Below the pieces are notes generated by a model. The model ran no database searches, was not told the DNA's origin, and saw only the letters and a list, made by a program, of their open reading frames with translations. Below are positions 27,282 through 37,396 of a stretch of 64,000 nucleotides of DNA, one piece after another. Origin of the DNA: 70-18 sp041691815 (GTDB lineage Bacteria; Pseudomonadota; Alphaproteobacteria; Acetobacterales; Acetobacteraceae). Made by a program: the position numbers and the translations under genes. Within the stretch, counting starts at the first letter, position 1. Each line of letters starts with the position of its first letter. The stretch spans positions 19,054-83,053 of the forward strand of contig JBEPTZ010000004.1 in NCBI GenBank assembly GCA_041691815.1, read 5' to 3'.

Positions 27282-27983
27282 CTACAGCATCGCCTCATGC
27301 CGGCAATTCACCAGCAATTCGGCCACCGAGGCGTTGTTCGGCAGCAGCATCACCGTCTCCGCCAGCACCGCCAGGTCGGCGGCCTGGGTCATCGCCTCGC
27401 GCGGCAGCGCCGTCACATGCTGCGTCATGTCGGTGGCAACAAACCCGGGACACAGCGCGGTCGCCCGGATGCCATGCTCCCAGCCCTGCCGGCGCACCTC
27501 GGCGGTCAGCGCCACCAGCGCGAACTTGCTGATCGCATACCCGACATTCTCATTGGCCACCCGCTTGCCCGACAGGCTGGCGACGTTCACCACCCGCCCG
27601 CTGCCGCTCTCGCGCAGATGCGGCATGGCGAAGCGGATCAGCCGCAGCGGCCCCTTCACGTTCACCGCGAACATCCGGTCGAGCGGCCCCTCATCCTCGG
27701 CCATCAGCGGCGCGCGCGGCGCCGAAATGCCGGCGGCGTTGACCAGCGCATCCAGCCGCCCGAACCGCGCCACCGTCGCCGCCACCCAGTCCCGCGCACT
27801 GTCCAGGTTTTCCGCCTCATAGCGGTGCAGCAGCAGCCGGTCGGACTCCACCAGCCCCTGCGCGGAAGCCCGCACCCCCGCCGACACGCTGAACCCGCTC
27901 GCCAGCAGCCGCTCGACGATCCGCCGCCCGATGCCGCGCGCCGCCCCGGAAACCATCGCCACCCGGCCCTTCGGATCAAGCAT
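27282..27983 (-). CDS. SDR-family NAD(P)-dependent oxidoreductase
   Basis: 233-residue classical short-chain dehydrogenase. Cofactor motif GAARGIG is at the N-terminus, NAAGIS follows, and the catalytic Ser (NVASLSGK) and Tyr-x3-Lys (YAISK) are present; PGFVATDM closes the active site. The substrate is unknown. Its ATG overlaps the end of the OppD-like ATPase gene by 8 bp, so the two are likely translated together. Confidence 0.87.
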   Translation of the reverse strand: MLDPKGRVAMVSGAARGIGRRIVERLLASGFSVSAGVRASAQGLVESDRLLLHRYEAENLDSARDWVAATVARFGRLDALVNAAGISAPRAPLMAEDEGPLDRMFAVNVKGPLRLIRFAMPHLRESGSGRVVNVASLSGKRVANENVGYAISKFALVALTAEVRRQGWEHGIRATALCPGFVATDMTQHVTALPREAMTQAADLAVLAETVMLLPNNASVAELLVNCRHEAML

Positions 27984-28992
27984 CGGCCAACTCCGTCAGC
28001 ACCCCGGTCGCCACATGGCAGCGCGCCCGATGCCCCCCCGCCATGTCGGCCAGCACCTGCGGCCGCTCGCACCCCGCCTGCGCCAGCTTGCAGCGCGGCT
28101 GAAACCGGCATCCCGCCGGCATCGCGTCCAGCGGCGGCACCCGGCCGGGGATCGCCGCCAGCGCCTGGTCGTCCAGGTCCATGCGTGGAATCGCCTCGAA
28201 CAGCGCCCGCGTATACGGATGCGCCGGGGCGGCAAAAATCGCCTCCACCCCGGCTTCCTCGACGATCTGCCCGGCATACATCACCGCCACCCGGTCGGCG
28301 ATCTGCGCCACCACGCCGAGGTTATGGGTGATGAACAGCATCGCCATGCCGTGCCGCGCCTTCAGGTCGGCCAGCAGCCCCAGCACCTGCGCCTGGATGG
28401 TCACGTCCAGCGCGGTGGTCGGCTCGTCGGCCAGCAGCAGCGCCGGCTCGCAGGCCAGCGCGATGGCGATCATCACCCGCTGCCGCATGCCGCCGCTGAA
28501 CTGGTGCGGATAGTCGTGAAACCGTGCCGCCGCCGAGGGAATCTTCACCTCCTCCAGCACCGCCAGCGCCCGCCGCGCCGCCTCGGCCTTGCCGATCCCG
28601 CGATGCAGCACCAGCGCCTCGGCCACCTGGTCGCCGATTGTCATCACCGGGTTCAGGCTGGTCATCGGCTCCTGGAAGATCATCGCCATCCGGTCGCCGC
28701 GCAGCTTCTCAAGGCGCGCTTCCGGCATGCCGACCAGATCGCTGCCGTCCAGCACGATCCGCCCGGCGCCGATCCGCCCGCCCGGCGCCGGCACCAGCCC
28801 CATGATCGACAACGCGGTCATCGACTTGCCGCAGCCGCTCTCGCCGACCAGCGCCAGCGTCTCGCCGCGCGCCAGCGCCAGCGAGATGCCGTCCACCGCC
28901 GCCCGCCAGGTGCCGGCAATGCGGAACTCGGTGCGCAGCCCTTCCACCCGCAATACCGCGTCGTCGGCGACGGCCCTGTCTGTCTGTTCCAT
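27976..28992 (-). CDS. Lone peptide-type ABC ATPase (OppD/DppD-like)
   Basis: About 338 residues. Walker A GESGCGKSM, Q-loop IFQEPMTSLNP, FSGGMRQRV, DEPTTALD and switch His (ITHN) are complete, and the C-terminal HPYTRALF plus the cysteine-containing CRFQPRCKLAQAGC segment mark the peptide/nickel importer subfamily. No permease, binding protein or second ATPase adjoins it, so it may serve a transporter encoded elsewhere. Start MEQTD at 28992 is chosen over the upstream start (29037), whose extra residues lack homology. Overlaps the SDR gene downstream. Confidence 0.87.
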   Translation of the reverse strand: MEQTDRAVADDAVLRVEGLRTEFRIAGTWRAAVDGISLALARGETLALVGESGCGKSMTALSIMGLVPAPGGRIGAGRIVLDGSDLVGMPEARLEKLRGDRMAMIFQEPMTSLNPVMTIGDQVAEALVLHRGIGKAEAARRALAVLEEVKIPSAAARFHDYPHQFSGGMRQRVMIAIALACEPALLLADEPTTALDVTIQAQVLGLLADLKARHGMAMLFITHNLGVVAQIADRVAVMYAGQIVEEAGVEAIFAAPAHPYTRALFEAIPRMDLDDQALAAIPGRVPPLDAMPAGCRFQPRCKLAQAGCERPQVLADMAGGHRARCHVATGVLTELADA

Positions 28993-29051
28993 GCCGGCCA
29001 GCCTGCGGCACCGGCGGCCGTACCGCAAGCAATCCATTACAGCAGCGCGAC

Positions 29052-29726
29052 TCAGATCAGCCGCCGCAGCAGCCCCAGCACCTCGCTCACCGCCCCGCCG
29101 CTCCCCGGCGCCTCGGCCAGCAACCGGCGCAGATCGCCGGCCACGCCGTTAAGGTCGGCATCGGCACTGGCCAGCGACGGCACCAGCAGCCGCACCGCGC
29201 CGCTGCGGTCGAACACCCAGATCGCCGAACTATGGGTCACCTCATACGGCGCGGTGTGGGTCGCCGGCGTCACCGAGAACGCCACCCGATAGCGCCGCGC
29301 CAGCGCGGTCAGCGCATCCGGCGTGCCGCGCAGCCCCACCACCTCGGGCGCAAACGCGGCGGCATATTGCTTCAGCACTGGCAGCGTGTCGCGGTTGGGG
29401 TCGACGGTGACGAACAGCGCCCGCACCTGCTCCGCCTGCTTGCCCAGAAGCTGCAGGATGCGGGCGACATTGCCCAAGGTCATCGGGCACACATCCGGGC
29501 AGAAGGTGTAGCCGAAATACAGCAGCACCAGCTTGCCGCGATAATCCGTCTCGGTGACGGTCTTGCCGTCGCCTGCGCGGGTCATGCTGAAGCTGAGCGG
29601 CGGCGACACCCCCTGCATGTCGATATCGTGCCAGCCATGATCGGCCAGCGCCGGACGGGTGGCGAGCACCCCGGCGGCAAGCCCGGCGCCGAGCAGGCCG
29701 CGTCGACTGAGGTCTCCGGCGCTCAC
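29052..29726 (-). CDS. SCO-family copper chaperone / thioredoxin-like protein
   Basis: 224 residues, exported; the N-terminus has a twin-arginine type motif (SRRGLLGAG) before a hydrophobic stretch. SCO proteins deliver copper to the CuA site of cytochrome c oxidase or act as thiol reductants. The copper-binding CPDVC, FVTVDPNRDT and the conserved His in YEVTHSS are all present. Its start overlaps the stop of the PCuAC gene (ATGA), and CtaG lies upstream, together forming a copper-centre assembly operon. Confidence 0.9.
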   Translation of the reverse strand: MSAGDLSRRGLLGAGLAAGVLATRPALADHGWHDIDMQGVSPPLSFSMTRAGDGKTVTETDYRGKLVLLYFGYTFCPDVCPMTLGNVARILQLLGKQAEQVRALFVTVDPNRDTLPVLKQYAAAFAPEVVGLRGTPDALTALARRYRVAFSVTPATHTAPYEVTHSSAIWVFDRSGAVRLLVPSLASADADLNGVAGDLRRLLAEAPGSGGAVSEVLGLLRRLI

Positions 29727-30199
29727 TTATCCAGCGCCCCCTTCACCGCAAACGGCGCCGACAGGCTGCCGCCATCAGCGAACCGCAAGGTCATCGGCAC
29801 CTCCGCGCCGGCCCGCATCGCCGTCCCCGGATGCATGCACATCAGATGATAGCCGCCCGGCGCGAATTGCAGCGCGCCATGCGCCGGCACCTTGACCTTC
29901 GCCACCATCACCATCCGCTCGGTGCCGCCGTTATGCTCGCTCTCATGCAGCATCACGCTGCCGCAGGCCGGCGAACTGGCGCCGGTCAGCGTCCGATCCT
30001 GCACCCCGGAATTGCTCAACGTGAAATAGCCGCCGGCCGGGCGCGACGCGATCAGCATCCGCATCCAGCCACCCTGCAGGCTGACCCCCGGCTCGGCAGC
30101 ACGCGCCGGCGCTGCCGCCAGCAAGGCCAGCGCCGCAGCGGCAACAGCCAGGCTAGCGCCCCGTCCAGCCACTCGCCGAAATGGTGATGCGTCCGCCAT
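29723..30199 (-). CDS. Periplasmic copper chaperone PCu(A)C
   Basis: 158 residues with a signal peptide ending near ARAAEP. PCuAC carries Cu(I) to oxidase centres with SCO. The metal motif His-x-n-Met ... His-x-Met is visible as MLHESEHNGGTERM and YHLMCMHPG. The 5' end overlaps the ctaG-like gene by 47 bp; no later start would keep the signal peptide, so the overlap seems genuine. Transcribed with SCO and CtaG. Confidence 0.88.
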   Translation of the reverse strand: MADASPFRRVAGRGASLAVAAAALALLAAAPARAAEPGVSLQGGWMRMLIASRPAGGYFTLSNSGVQDRTLTGASSPACGSVMLHESEHNGGTERMVMVAKVKVPAHGALQFAPGGYHLMCMHPGTAMRAGAEVPMTLRFADGGSLSAPFAVKGALDK

Positions 30200-31154
30200 G
30201 TTCGTCCTCCGGGTTGTCCGCCACTGCCGGCATCCGGTCCTCCAGCAGGCGCAGATTGTTCATGATCAGCATGAACGCCACCGAGCTCATCATCGAGCTG
30301 GGGATCCACACCAGCAGCCCGCCGTAATGCTGGTCCACCAGCGCGCCGACCGACGGGAACAGCCGGCCGCACAGATCGTAGTAGGAATAAATCGAGGTCG
30401 TGCTGAAGGTGATCAGCGAGCCGGCCAGAATCTGCGGGAACATCACCAGGATGGTGATCAGCAGCCGCACCGCGAAACTGGTCCGCGCCTCGGGATACGG
30501 CCGCGGATCGAGCACCAGGCACCAGAACAGCAGCCCGTCCAGCACCATGCTCCAGTTCATGATGGCGTAGAGTTGCGGGTCGATCATGGCGCGAAAATGG
30601 ATCGCCGGCACCAGCCACAGCAGGATCAGCCCGGCGAATAATATGCCGGCCAAAGCCGGCTGCTGCACCCAGTGCATCACCGCACCCAGCGGCCGCCAGC
30701 CCAGCCCGCGCCGCAACGGCGCCGGCATGCCGCGCAACAGCGCCCCGCCCGGCCAGGCCAGCGCGATCAGGAACGGCCCGATATGGTGCATCACCATGTG
30801 CTGCAGCCGGTTCAGGAAGAACATGTGCTGCGCCATGTATTCGAAATGCGTCAGCAGCACGCCGTACAGCAGCCCCACCCCAAGCACGAACAGGCCCCGC
30901 CGCCACAGCGCCGGCCGCTCCGCCGCGTCCATCAGCGCCACGCCACGGAAATACCACCCCACCGCCAGCACCGCGGCAAGGAACTGCGTCCAGGAGAACT
31001 CCCACGGCGCCCAGGCCGGCAGCATCGCCGGATGCACCGCACACAGCCACCCCACCGCCAACGTCAGCAGCAACGCGGCGACAAGGCCGATCAGGTCGGG
31101 CCGGGCGAAATCGGTCTCGGCCGAAATGGTGTCGGATGGTATCGATAAACTCAA
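30153..31154 (-). CDS. Cytochrome c oxidase assembly protein, caa3 CtaG family
   Basis: 333-residue membrane protein with about seven helices, family caa3_CtaG, linked to maturation of cytochrome oxidase copper sites. Typical segments include HFEYMAQHMFFLNRLQHM, MHHIGPFLIALAWPG and STTSIYSYYDLCGR. It is the first gene of the copper trio on the minus strand; its 3' end overlaps the PCuAC start by 47 bp. It is divergent from the FAD oxidase by about 200 bp, where a promoter is expected but not clearly seen. Confidence 0.85.
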   Translation of the reverse strand: MSLSIPSDTISAETDFARPDLIGLVAALLLTLAVGWLCAVHPAMLPAWAPWEFSWTQFLAAVLAVGWYFRGVALMDAAERPALWRRGLFVLGVGLLYGVLLTHFEYMAQHMFFLNRLQHMVMHHIGPFLIALAWPGGALLRGMPAPLRRGLGWRPLGAVMHWVQQPALAGILFAGLILLWLVPAIHFRAMIDPQLYAIMNWSMVLDGLLFWCLVLDPRPYPEARTSFAVRLLITILVMFPQILAGSLITFSTTSIYSYYDLCGRLFPSVGALVDQHYGGLLVWIPSSMMSSVAFMLIMNNLRLLEDRMPAVADNPEDEHGGRITISASGWTGR

Positions 31155-31357
31155 CGCGTCGGCTCACTTTCTGGTGGCGCCCGCAGCCGCCCGGTTCACC
31201 CCCCGATAACACCGCCGGCCGGTGCAGGGCGTTAATTCGGGGACACTTGCCGCCGCCGGCATCACCTTTCCGCGCCCGCAATCAGCGTCGCTGCCTTGCC
31301 GGCAGGCGCCGCCGGTGCCAGCCTGCGCGCCCGCGCCATCGCCGCCGAGGATACCCC

Positions 31358-32737
31358 ATGAGCCAGCCCGTCGAGATCGTCATCGAAGCCGCCCGCCCGT
31401 TCCTCGGCGACCGCATCACCACCAGCCACGGCCTGCGCGACCACCATTCGCACGGCCAGGACACCCAGCCGCATGTGCTGCCGGACGCGGTCGCCTTCAT
31501 CGAGACCACCGAGGAAGCCTCCCGCCTGCTCGCCCTCTGCCACCAGCACGGCGTGCCGGTGGTCCCCTACGGTACCGGCACCTCGCTGGAAGGCCACGCC
31601 ACCCCGGTGCGCGGCGGCATCAGCCTCGACCTGTCGCACATGACCGCGGTTCTGGCGGTCAACACCGCGGACATGGATTGCCGCGTGCAGCCCGGCCTCA
31701 CCCATCGCAGCCTCAACACCCATCTGCGCGACCAGGGGCTGTTCTTCCCGGTCGATCCGGGGGCCGACGCCTCGCTCGGCGGCATGTGCGCCACCCGCGC
31801 CAGCGGCACCGCCGCCGTCCGCTACGGCACCATGCGCGAGAACGTCATGGGTCTCACCGTGGTGCTGGCCGATGGCCGGGTCATCACCACCGGCGGCCGG
31901 GTGCGCAAATCCGCCACCGGCTACGACCTCACAAGGCTGTTCGTCGGCAGCGAGGGCACGCTCGGCGTGATCACCGAAATCCAGCTCCGCCTGCACGGCA
32001 TCCCGGAAGCCGCCAGCGCCGCGATCTGCCAGTTCGACCAACTCTCAGACGCGGTGGAAAGCGTGATCGGCATCATGCAGGCCGGCATCCCCGTCGCCCG
32101 CATCGAACTCCTCGACGACGTGCAGATGGCCGCCTGCATCGCCTATTCCAAGCTGGAGGGCCTGCGCCCCACCCCCACCCTGTTCTTCGAATTCCACGGC
32201 ACCCCGGCTGCGGTCGCCGAGCAGGCCACCCAGGCCGAGGAAATGACCACCGCCTGCAACGCCCACGGCTTCCGCTGGGCCACCGACGCCGAGGAGCGCA
32301 ACAAGCTGTGGCGTGCCCGCCACGACGCCTACTGGGCCTGCCTGGCGCTCAAACCCGGCCACCAGGGCATCGCCACCGACGCCATCGTGCCGATCTCCCG
32401 CCTCGCCGAAGCCATCCTCGGCGCCAAGCAGGACATCGAAGCCTCCGGCCTCGCAGCCCCCATCGTCGGCCATGTCGGCGACGGCAACTTCCACACCGTC
32501 ATCCTGGTCCCCCCCGAACCCGACGGCCTGGCCCGCGCCTGGGAGCTGGACAAGAAAATCGTCGCCCGCGCCCTGGCCCTCGGCGGCTCGTGCAGCGGCG
32601 AGCACGGCGTGGGCATCGGCAAGCGCGAATTTCTCGAACAGGAACATGGCGCCGAGGCGCTGGCGGTCATGCGCAGTATTAAGGCGACCTTGGACCCGAA
32701 GGGAATCCTTAATCCTGGGAAGATATTTCTCAATTAA
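31358..32737 (+). CDS. FAD-binding oxidase (GlcD / D-lactate dehydrogenase type)
   Basis: 459 residues of the PCMH/VAO flavoprotein family, oxidising 2-hydroxy acids such as glycolate or D-lactate. The FAD-binding half shows VVPYGTGTSLEGHA, DPGADASLGGM and VGSEGTLGVITE; the C-terminal half has HVGDGNFHT and GGSCSGEHGVGIGK, and ends in LDPKGILNPGK. The ATG at 31358 fits family N-termini; the long upstream frame is mostly antisense to ctaG and intergenic. No glcE/glcF partner is adjacent, pointing to a single-subunit enzyme. Repeat copy 3 starts 10 bp after its stop. Confidence 0.9.
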   Translation: MSQPVEIVIEAARPFLGDRITTSHGLRDHHSHGQDTQPHVLPDAVAFIETTEEASRLLALCHQHGVPVVPYGTGTSLEGHATPVRGGISLDLSHMTAVLAVNTADMDCRVQPGLTHRSLNTHLRDQGLFFPVDPGADASLGGMCATRASGTAAVRYGTMRENVMGLTVVLADGRVITTGGRVRKSATGYDLTRLFVGSEGTLGVITEIQLRLHGIPEAASAAICQFDQLSDAVESVIGIMQAGIPVARIELLDDVQMAACIAYSKLEGLRPTPTLFFEFHGTPAAVAEQATQAEEMTTACNAHGFRWATDAEERNKLWRARHDAYWACLALKPGHQGIATDAIVPISRLAEAILGAKQDIEASGLAAPIVGHVGDGNFHTVILVPPEPDGLARAWELDKKIVARALALGGSCSGEHGVGIGKREFLEQEHGAEALAVMRSIKATLDPKGILNPGKIFLN

Positions 32738-32747
32738 GTCAGAAAGC

Positions 32748-32892
32748 CTTCTTTGTTTGAAAACAAAGAAGCAAAAAAACTTTTTTATCCGCCTTGCAAC
32801 ATGGTACCCGTGGAGGCACCGGCGTCTCCAAAACCTCGGTGTTGCAGGGCGGATAAAAAAGTTTTTTGCGCGGTTTTTTTTCAAAAAAGCGC
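32748..32892. repeat. Dispersed palindromic element, copy 3 (long perfect hairpin)
   Basis: 145 bp. The left hairpin CTTCTTTG...CAAAGAAG matches, as reverse complement, the right hairpin of copy 6. The inner arms ATCCGCCTTGCAACA and TGTTGCAGGGCGGAT pair at all but one position and extend outward through AAAAAACTTTTTT / AAAAAAGTTTTTT, giving a very stable stem with T-runs on both strands. The right end is a divergent variant with GCGC at its base. It begins 10 bp after the FAD oxidase stop. Confidence 0.85.
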
Positions 32893-32900
32893 TGCTTCCT

Positions 32901-32930
32901 TTGTCATCCCCGTTATCCCCGATATCCACA
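32901..32930 (+). promoter_or_regulatory. Possible dnaB promoter and DnaA-box-like site
   Basis: TTGTCA (32901) and TATCCA (32923) are 16 bp apart, a reasonable sigma70-type pair. ATATCCACA (32922-32930) differs by one base from the DnaA-box consensus TTATCCACA and overlaps the -10. Both matches are short and could be chance. Confidence 0.3.
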
Positions 32931-32969
32931 GGCAGACCGCCGCGCCAAGAGCGTCTATGATCCCGCCGC

Positions 32970-34446
<1,477 letters not shown>

Positions 34447-34469
<23 letters not shown>

Positions 34470-35538
34470 CGCCGCCGTCCTGGAAGTCGATCTCGGCGCG
34501 ATAGGTATGAATTATACCTATCTCCGCGGCCGCCATCCCGGCCCGGTCGCCGGCGTGGTCAAGGCCAACGCCTACGGCCTCGGCGCAATCCGGGTGGCGC
34601 CATATCTGCACGCCCAGGGCTGCCGGCATTTCTTCACCGCCCACCTGTCCGAGGCGTTGGCGATCCGCCCGGAACTGCCGGACGGCATGGTGGCGGTGCT
34701 GAACACCATGCTGCCGGGCAGCGAGGGCGCCTATCTGGAAGCCGGCATCGAGCCGGTGCTCAGCAGCCTGGACGAGATCGCCCGCTGGCGCGCCCAGGCG
34801 GTGCGGCTGGGCCAGCGGCTGCCGGCGCTGCTGCATGTCGATACCGGGCTTAACCGGCTGGGGCTGGACGCCGCCGATCTGGCCGCGCTGCAGGCCGACC
34901 ACAGCCTGCTGGACGGCATCGATCTGCGCTACATCATGACCCATCTGGTCGCCGCCGAGGTGCCGGACGATCCCGCCAACGCCGCCCAGCACGCCGCGTT
35001 CGCCGCTGCCTGCGCCGGGCTGCCGAAGGCGCCGCGCAGCTTCGCCAATTCCTCCGGCATCTTCCTCGGCGCCGATTTCGCCTCCGACCTGGCGCGGCCC
35101 GGCGCGGCGCTGTACGGCATCAATCCAATGCCGGGGCAACCCAATCCGCTGCATCAGGTGGTGCGGCTGCGCGCGCAGGTGCTGAGCGTGCGGGAAATCT
35201 CGGCGGGGGCGGGCGTGGGCTATAACGGCACCTGGATCGCCGCCCGCCCGAGCCGGATCGCCACCGTCGCGGTCGGTTATGCCGATGGCTGGCATCGCAG
35301 CCTGTCCGGGCGTGGCCACGCGGTTTTTGACGACGCCCCCGTCCCGCTGGTAGGGCGTATCTCCATGGACCTCACCACCTATGACGCGACGGACCACCCG
35401 GCAGTCGTGCCCGGCAGTTGGCTGGAGCTGATCGGCGCCGGCCGCACCGCCGACGCCATCGCCGCCGATGCCGGCACCAACGGCTATGAGGTGCTGACTT
35501 CGCTCGGCGCGCGCTATGCGAGGCGCTACATCGGATGA
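34447..35538 (+). CDS. alr: Alanine racemase
   Basis: About 363 residues; converts L- to D-alanine for peptidoglycan. The PLP lysine lies in VVKANAYGLGA near the N-terminus and the second catalytic base Tyr in GVGYNGTW; VGYADGW and VGRISMDLT follow as in the family. Two ATG starts (34447, 34459) both overlap the dnaB stop. Its own stop overlaps the mlaE start (ATGA), so dnaB, alr and mlaE form one translationally coupled run. Confidence 0.94.
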
Positions 35539-36320
35539 ACGCGGTGCTGGATTTCGTCGCCCTGGTGGGGCGGCTGGTGCTGGGAGTGTGCGCCGGCACC
35601 GGGGCGCTGACGCTGTTTGGGCTGCGTGGGTTGTCGCATGTGGTGCGGCCGCCGTTCTACTTCCGCGCCTTTCTGCGGGCGCTGGTGCAGATGGGCTATT
35701 TCAGCCTGCCGGTGGTGGCGCTGACCGCGGTCTTCACCGGCATGGTGCTGGCGCTGCAATCCTCCACCGGGCTGTCGCGGTTTTCCGCCGAGAGTGCGGT
35801 GGCGAGCCTGGTGGTGCTGTCGGTCACCCGCGAACTCGGCCCGGTGCTGGCCGGGCTGATGGTCGCCGGCCGGGTCGGCGCCGCGATGGCCGCCGAGATC
35901 GGCACCATGCGGGTGACCGACCAGATCGACGCGCTCTCCACGCTTTCCACCAACCCGATGAAATACCTGGTCGCGCCGCGGCTGCTGGCCGGGCTGATCG
36001 CACTGCCGCTGCTGGTGGTGGTGGCCGATATCCTCGGCGTGCTGGGCGGCTTCATCGTCGCCACGCTGAAGCTGAACTACAATGCCACCACCTACCTCAC
36101 CAACACGGTGAACTTTGTCGAGACCGGCGACGTGGTCTCCGGCCTGGTGAAGGCGGCGGTGTTCGGCCTGCTGATCGCGCTGATGGGCTGCTACCACGGC
36201 TATAACAGCCGCGGCGGCGCCCAGGGCGTGGGGGCGGCAACCACCTCGGCGGTGGTGACCGCCAGCGTGCTGATCCTGGCGTTCGACTACGTGCTGACCG
36301 AGCTGTTTTTCGCGCGGTGA
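35535..36320 (+). CDS. mlaE: MlaE-family ABC transporter permease
   Basis: 261 residues with about five to six hydrophobic segments. MlaE is the inner-membrane permease of the Mla phospholipid-trafficking system. GMVLALQSSTGLSRF, SVTRELGPVLAGLMVAGRVGAAMAAEIGTM and MGCYHGYNSRGGAQGVG are characteristic. The start overlaps the alr stop. The matching ATPase (mlaF) follows, but repeat copy 4 lies between them. mlaD and mlaC are not in the window. Confidence 0.93.
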   Translation: MNAVLDFVALVGRLVLGVCAGTGALTLFGLRGLSHVVRPPFYFRAFLRALVQMGYFSLPVVALTAVFTGMVLALQSSTGLSRFSAESAVASLVVLSVTRELGPVLAGLMVAGRVGAAMAAEIGTMRVTDQIDALSTLSTNPMKYLVAPRLLAGLIALPLLVVVADILGVLGGFIVATLKLNYNATTYLTNTVNFVETGDVVSGLVKAAVFGLLIALMGCYHGYNSRGGAQGVGAATTSAVVTASVLILAFDYVLTELFFAR

Positions 36321-36330
36321 GGGAAGGGTG

Positions 36331-36451
36331 TTCTTTTTGAAAAAAGAACCAAAAACTTTTTATCCGCCTTGCGGCAGCGGAGGGGTGGGGACTCCGGAGT
36401 CTCCAAAATGGATAAAAAGTTTTTTTGCTTCTTTTTGTTCACAAAAAGAAG
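36331..36451. repeat. Dispersed palindromic element, copy 4, between mlaE and mlaF
   Basis: 121 bp. The left hairpin is one pair shorter than in copies 1 and 2 on both arms (TTCTTTTT-GA-AAAAAGAA). Inner arms are CTTTTTATCC and GGATAAAAAG, with a central ACTCCGGAGT palindrome. The right hairpin is the common form and ends in AAGAAG. The element begins 10 bp after the mlaE stop and ends 9 bp before the mlaF ATG, splitting an expected operon. Confidence 0.87.
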
Positions 36452-36460
36452 TGCTTGCTG

Positions 36461-37234
36461 ATGACTGAAACCCCAAAAATCCGCCTGCGTGGCGTCACCA
36501 AATCCTTCGGTTCCAAGCTGGTGCTCGACGGCATCGATCTCGATGTGCGGCCGCAGACCTCGCTGGTGGTGATCGGCGGCTCCGGCTCCGGCAAGTCGGT
36601 GCTGATCAAGTGCATATTGGGGCTGATCGAGCCGGATGCCGGCAGCATCGAGATCGATGGGCGGGACATCCTGAAGCTGGACCGCGCCGAGCGTGAAGCG
36701 ACGCGGGCCAGGATTGGCATGCTGTTCCAGAACGGTGCGCTGTTCGACAGCCTGCCGGTTTGGGAGAACGTGGCGTTCGGGCTGCTGGCCAGCGGAAAGG
36801 CGCGCGGGGCGGCCGCCAAGACGCGGGCGGTGGAGGTGCTGGCCCAGGTGGGGCTGGCCGATACGGTGGGCGAGTTGAGCCCGGCGGAGCTTTCCGGCGG
36901 CATGCAGAAGCGGGTGGCGCTGGCGCGGGCGATTGCCGCCACGCCGGAGATGCTGTTTTTCGACGAACCGACCACCGGGCTGGACCCGATCATGGGGGCG
37001 GTGATCGACGGGCTGATCGTCGATTGCGTGAAGCGGCTGGGCAGCACGGCGATCGCTATCACCCACGACATGGCGAGTGCGAAGCGGATCGGCGACGATG
37101 CGGCGATGATCCACAAGGGGCGGATCGTGTGGGCCGGGCGGGCGGCGGAGCTGATGGACAGCGGCAACGCGATGGTGGACCAGTTCACTCATGGGCGGCG
37201 GGATGGGCCGATCCAGATGGAATTGCGGCGGTGA
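36461..37234 (+). CDS. mlaF: Mla-type ABC transporter ATP-binding protein
   Basis: 257 residues, the ATPase partner of MlaE. Walker A GGSGSGKSVL, LSGGMQKRVALARA, FFDEPTTGLDP and switch His (ITHD) are intact. ATG 36461 is the family start. An in-frame ATG at 36425 would add 12 residues (LLFVHKKKCLL...) encoded by the repeat element, which I consider spurious. The only purine-rich stretch before the start is AAGAAG, the last arm of that element, 9 bases upstream. Confidence 0.93.
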   Translation: MTETPKIRLRGVTKSFGSKLVLDGIDLDVRPQTSLVVIGGSGSGKSVLIKCILGLIEPDAGSIEIDGRDILKLDRAEREATRARIGMLFQNGALFDSLPVWENVAFGLLASGKARGAAAKTRAVEVLAQVGLADTVGELSPAELSGGMQKRVALARAIAATPEMLFFDEPTTGLDPIMGAVIDGLIVDCVKRLGSTAIAITHDMASAKRIGDDAAMIHKGRIVWAGRAAELMDSGNAMVDQFTHGRRDGPIQMELRR

Positions 37235-37250
37235 ACCCAGGCAAGGCAGT

Positions 37251-37375
37251 TCACGAGGAGACGTAGAGGCGAAGAGAAGCGCTATCTTGCGCCTGAGACC
37301 CGCGCCGCGCCTGCCGGAGTGATCCAACGCCTCGCTTTGCCTCCTCTTCGCCTCTACGTCTCTTTGTGACCTTCC
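37251..37375. repeat. Inverted repeat (19-bp perfect arms) between mlaF and radA
   Basis: GAGACGTAGAGGCGAAGAG at 37258-37276 is exactly inverted at 37344-37362, with 67 bp between; outer bases TCAC and GTGA extend the similarity. The second arm is followed shortly by CCTTTTTT, so it may also end transcription. It is unrelated to the AT-rich element family. It could be a MITE remnant; no target-site duplication was verified. Confidence 0.8.
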
Positions 37376-37396
37376 TTTTTTGCTTTCCAGAGAACC

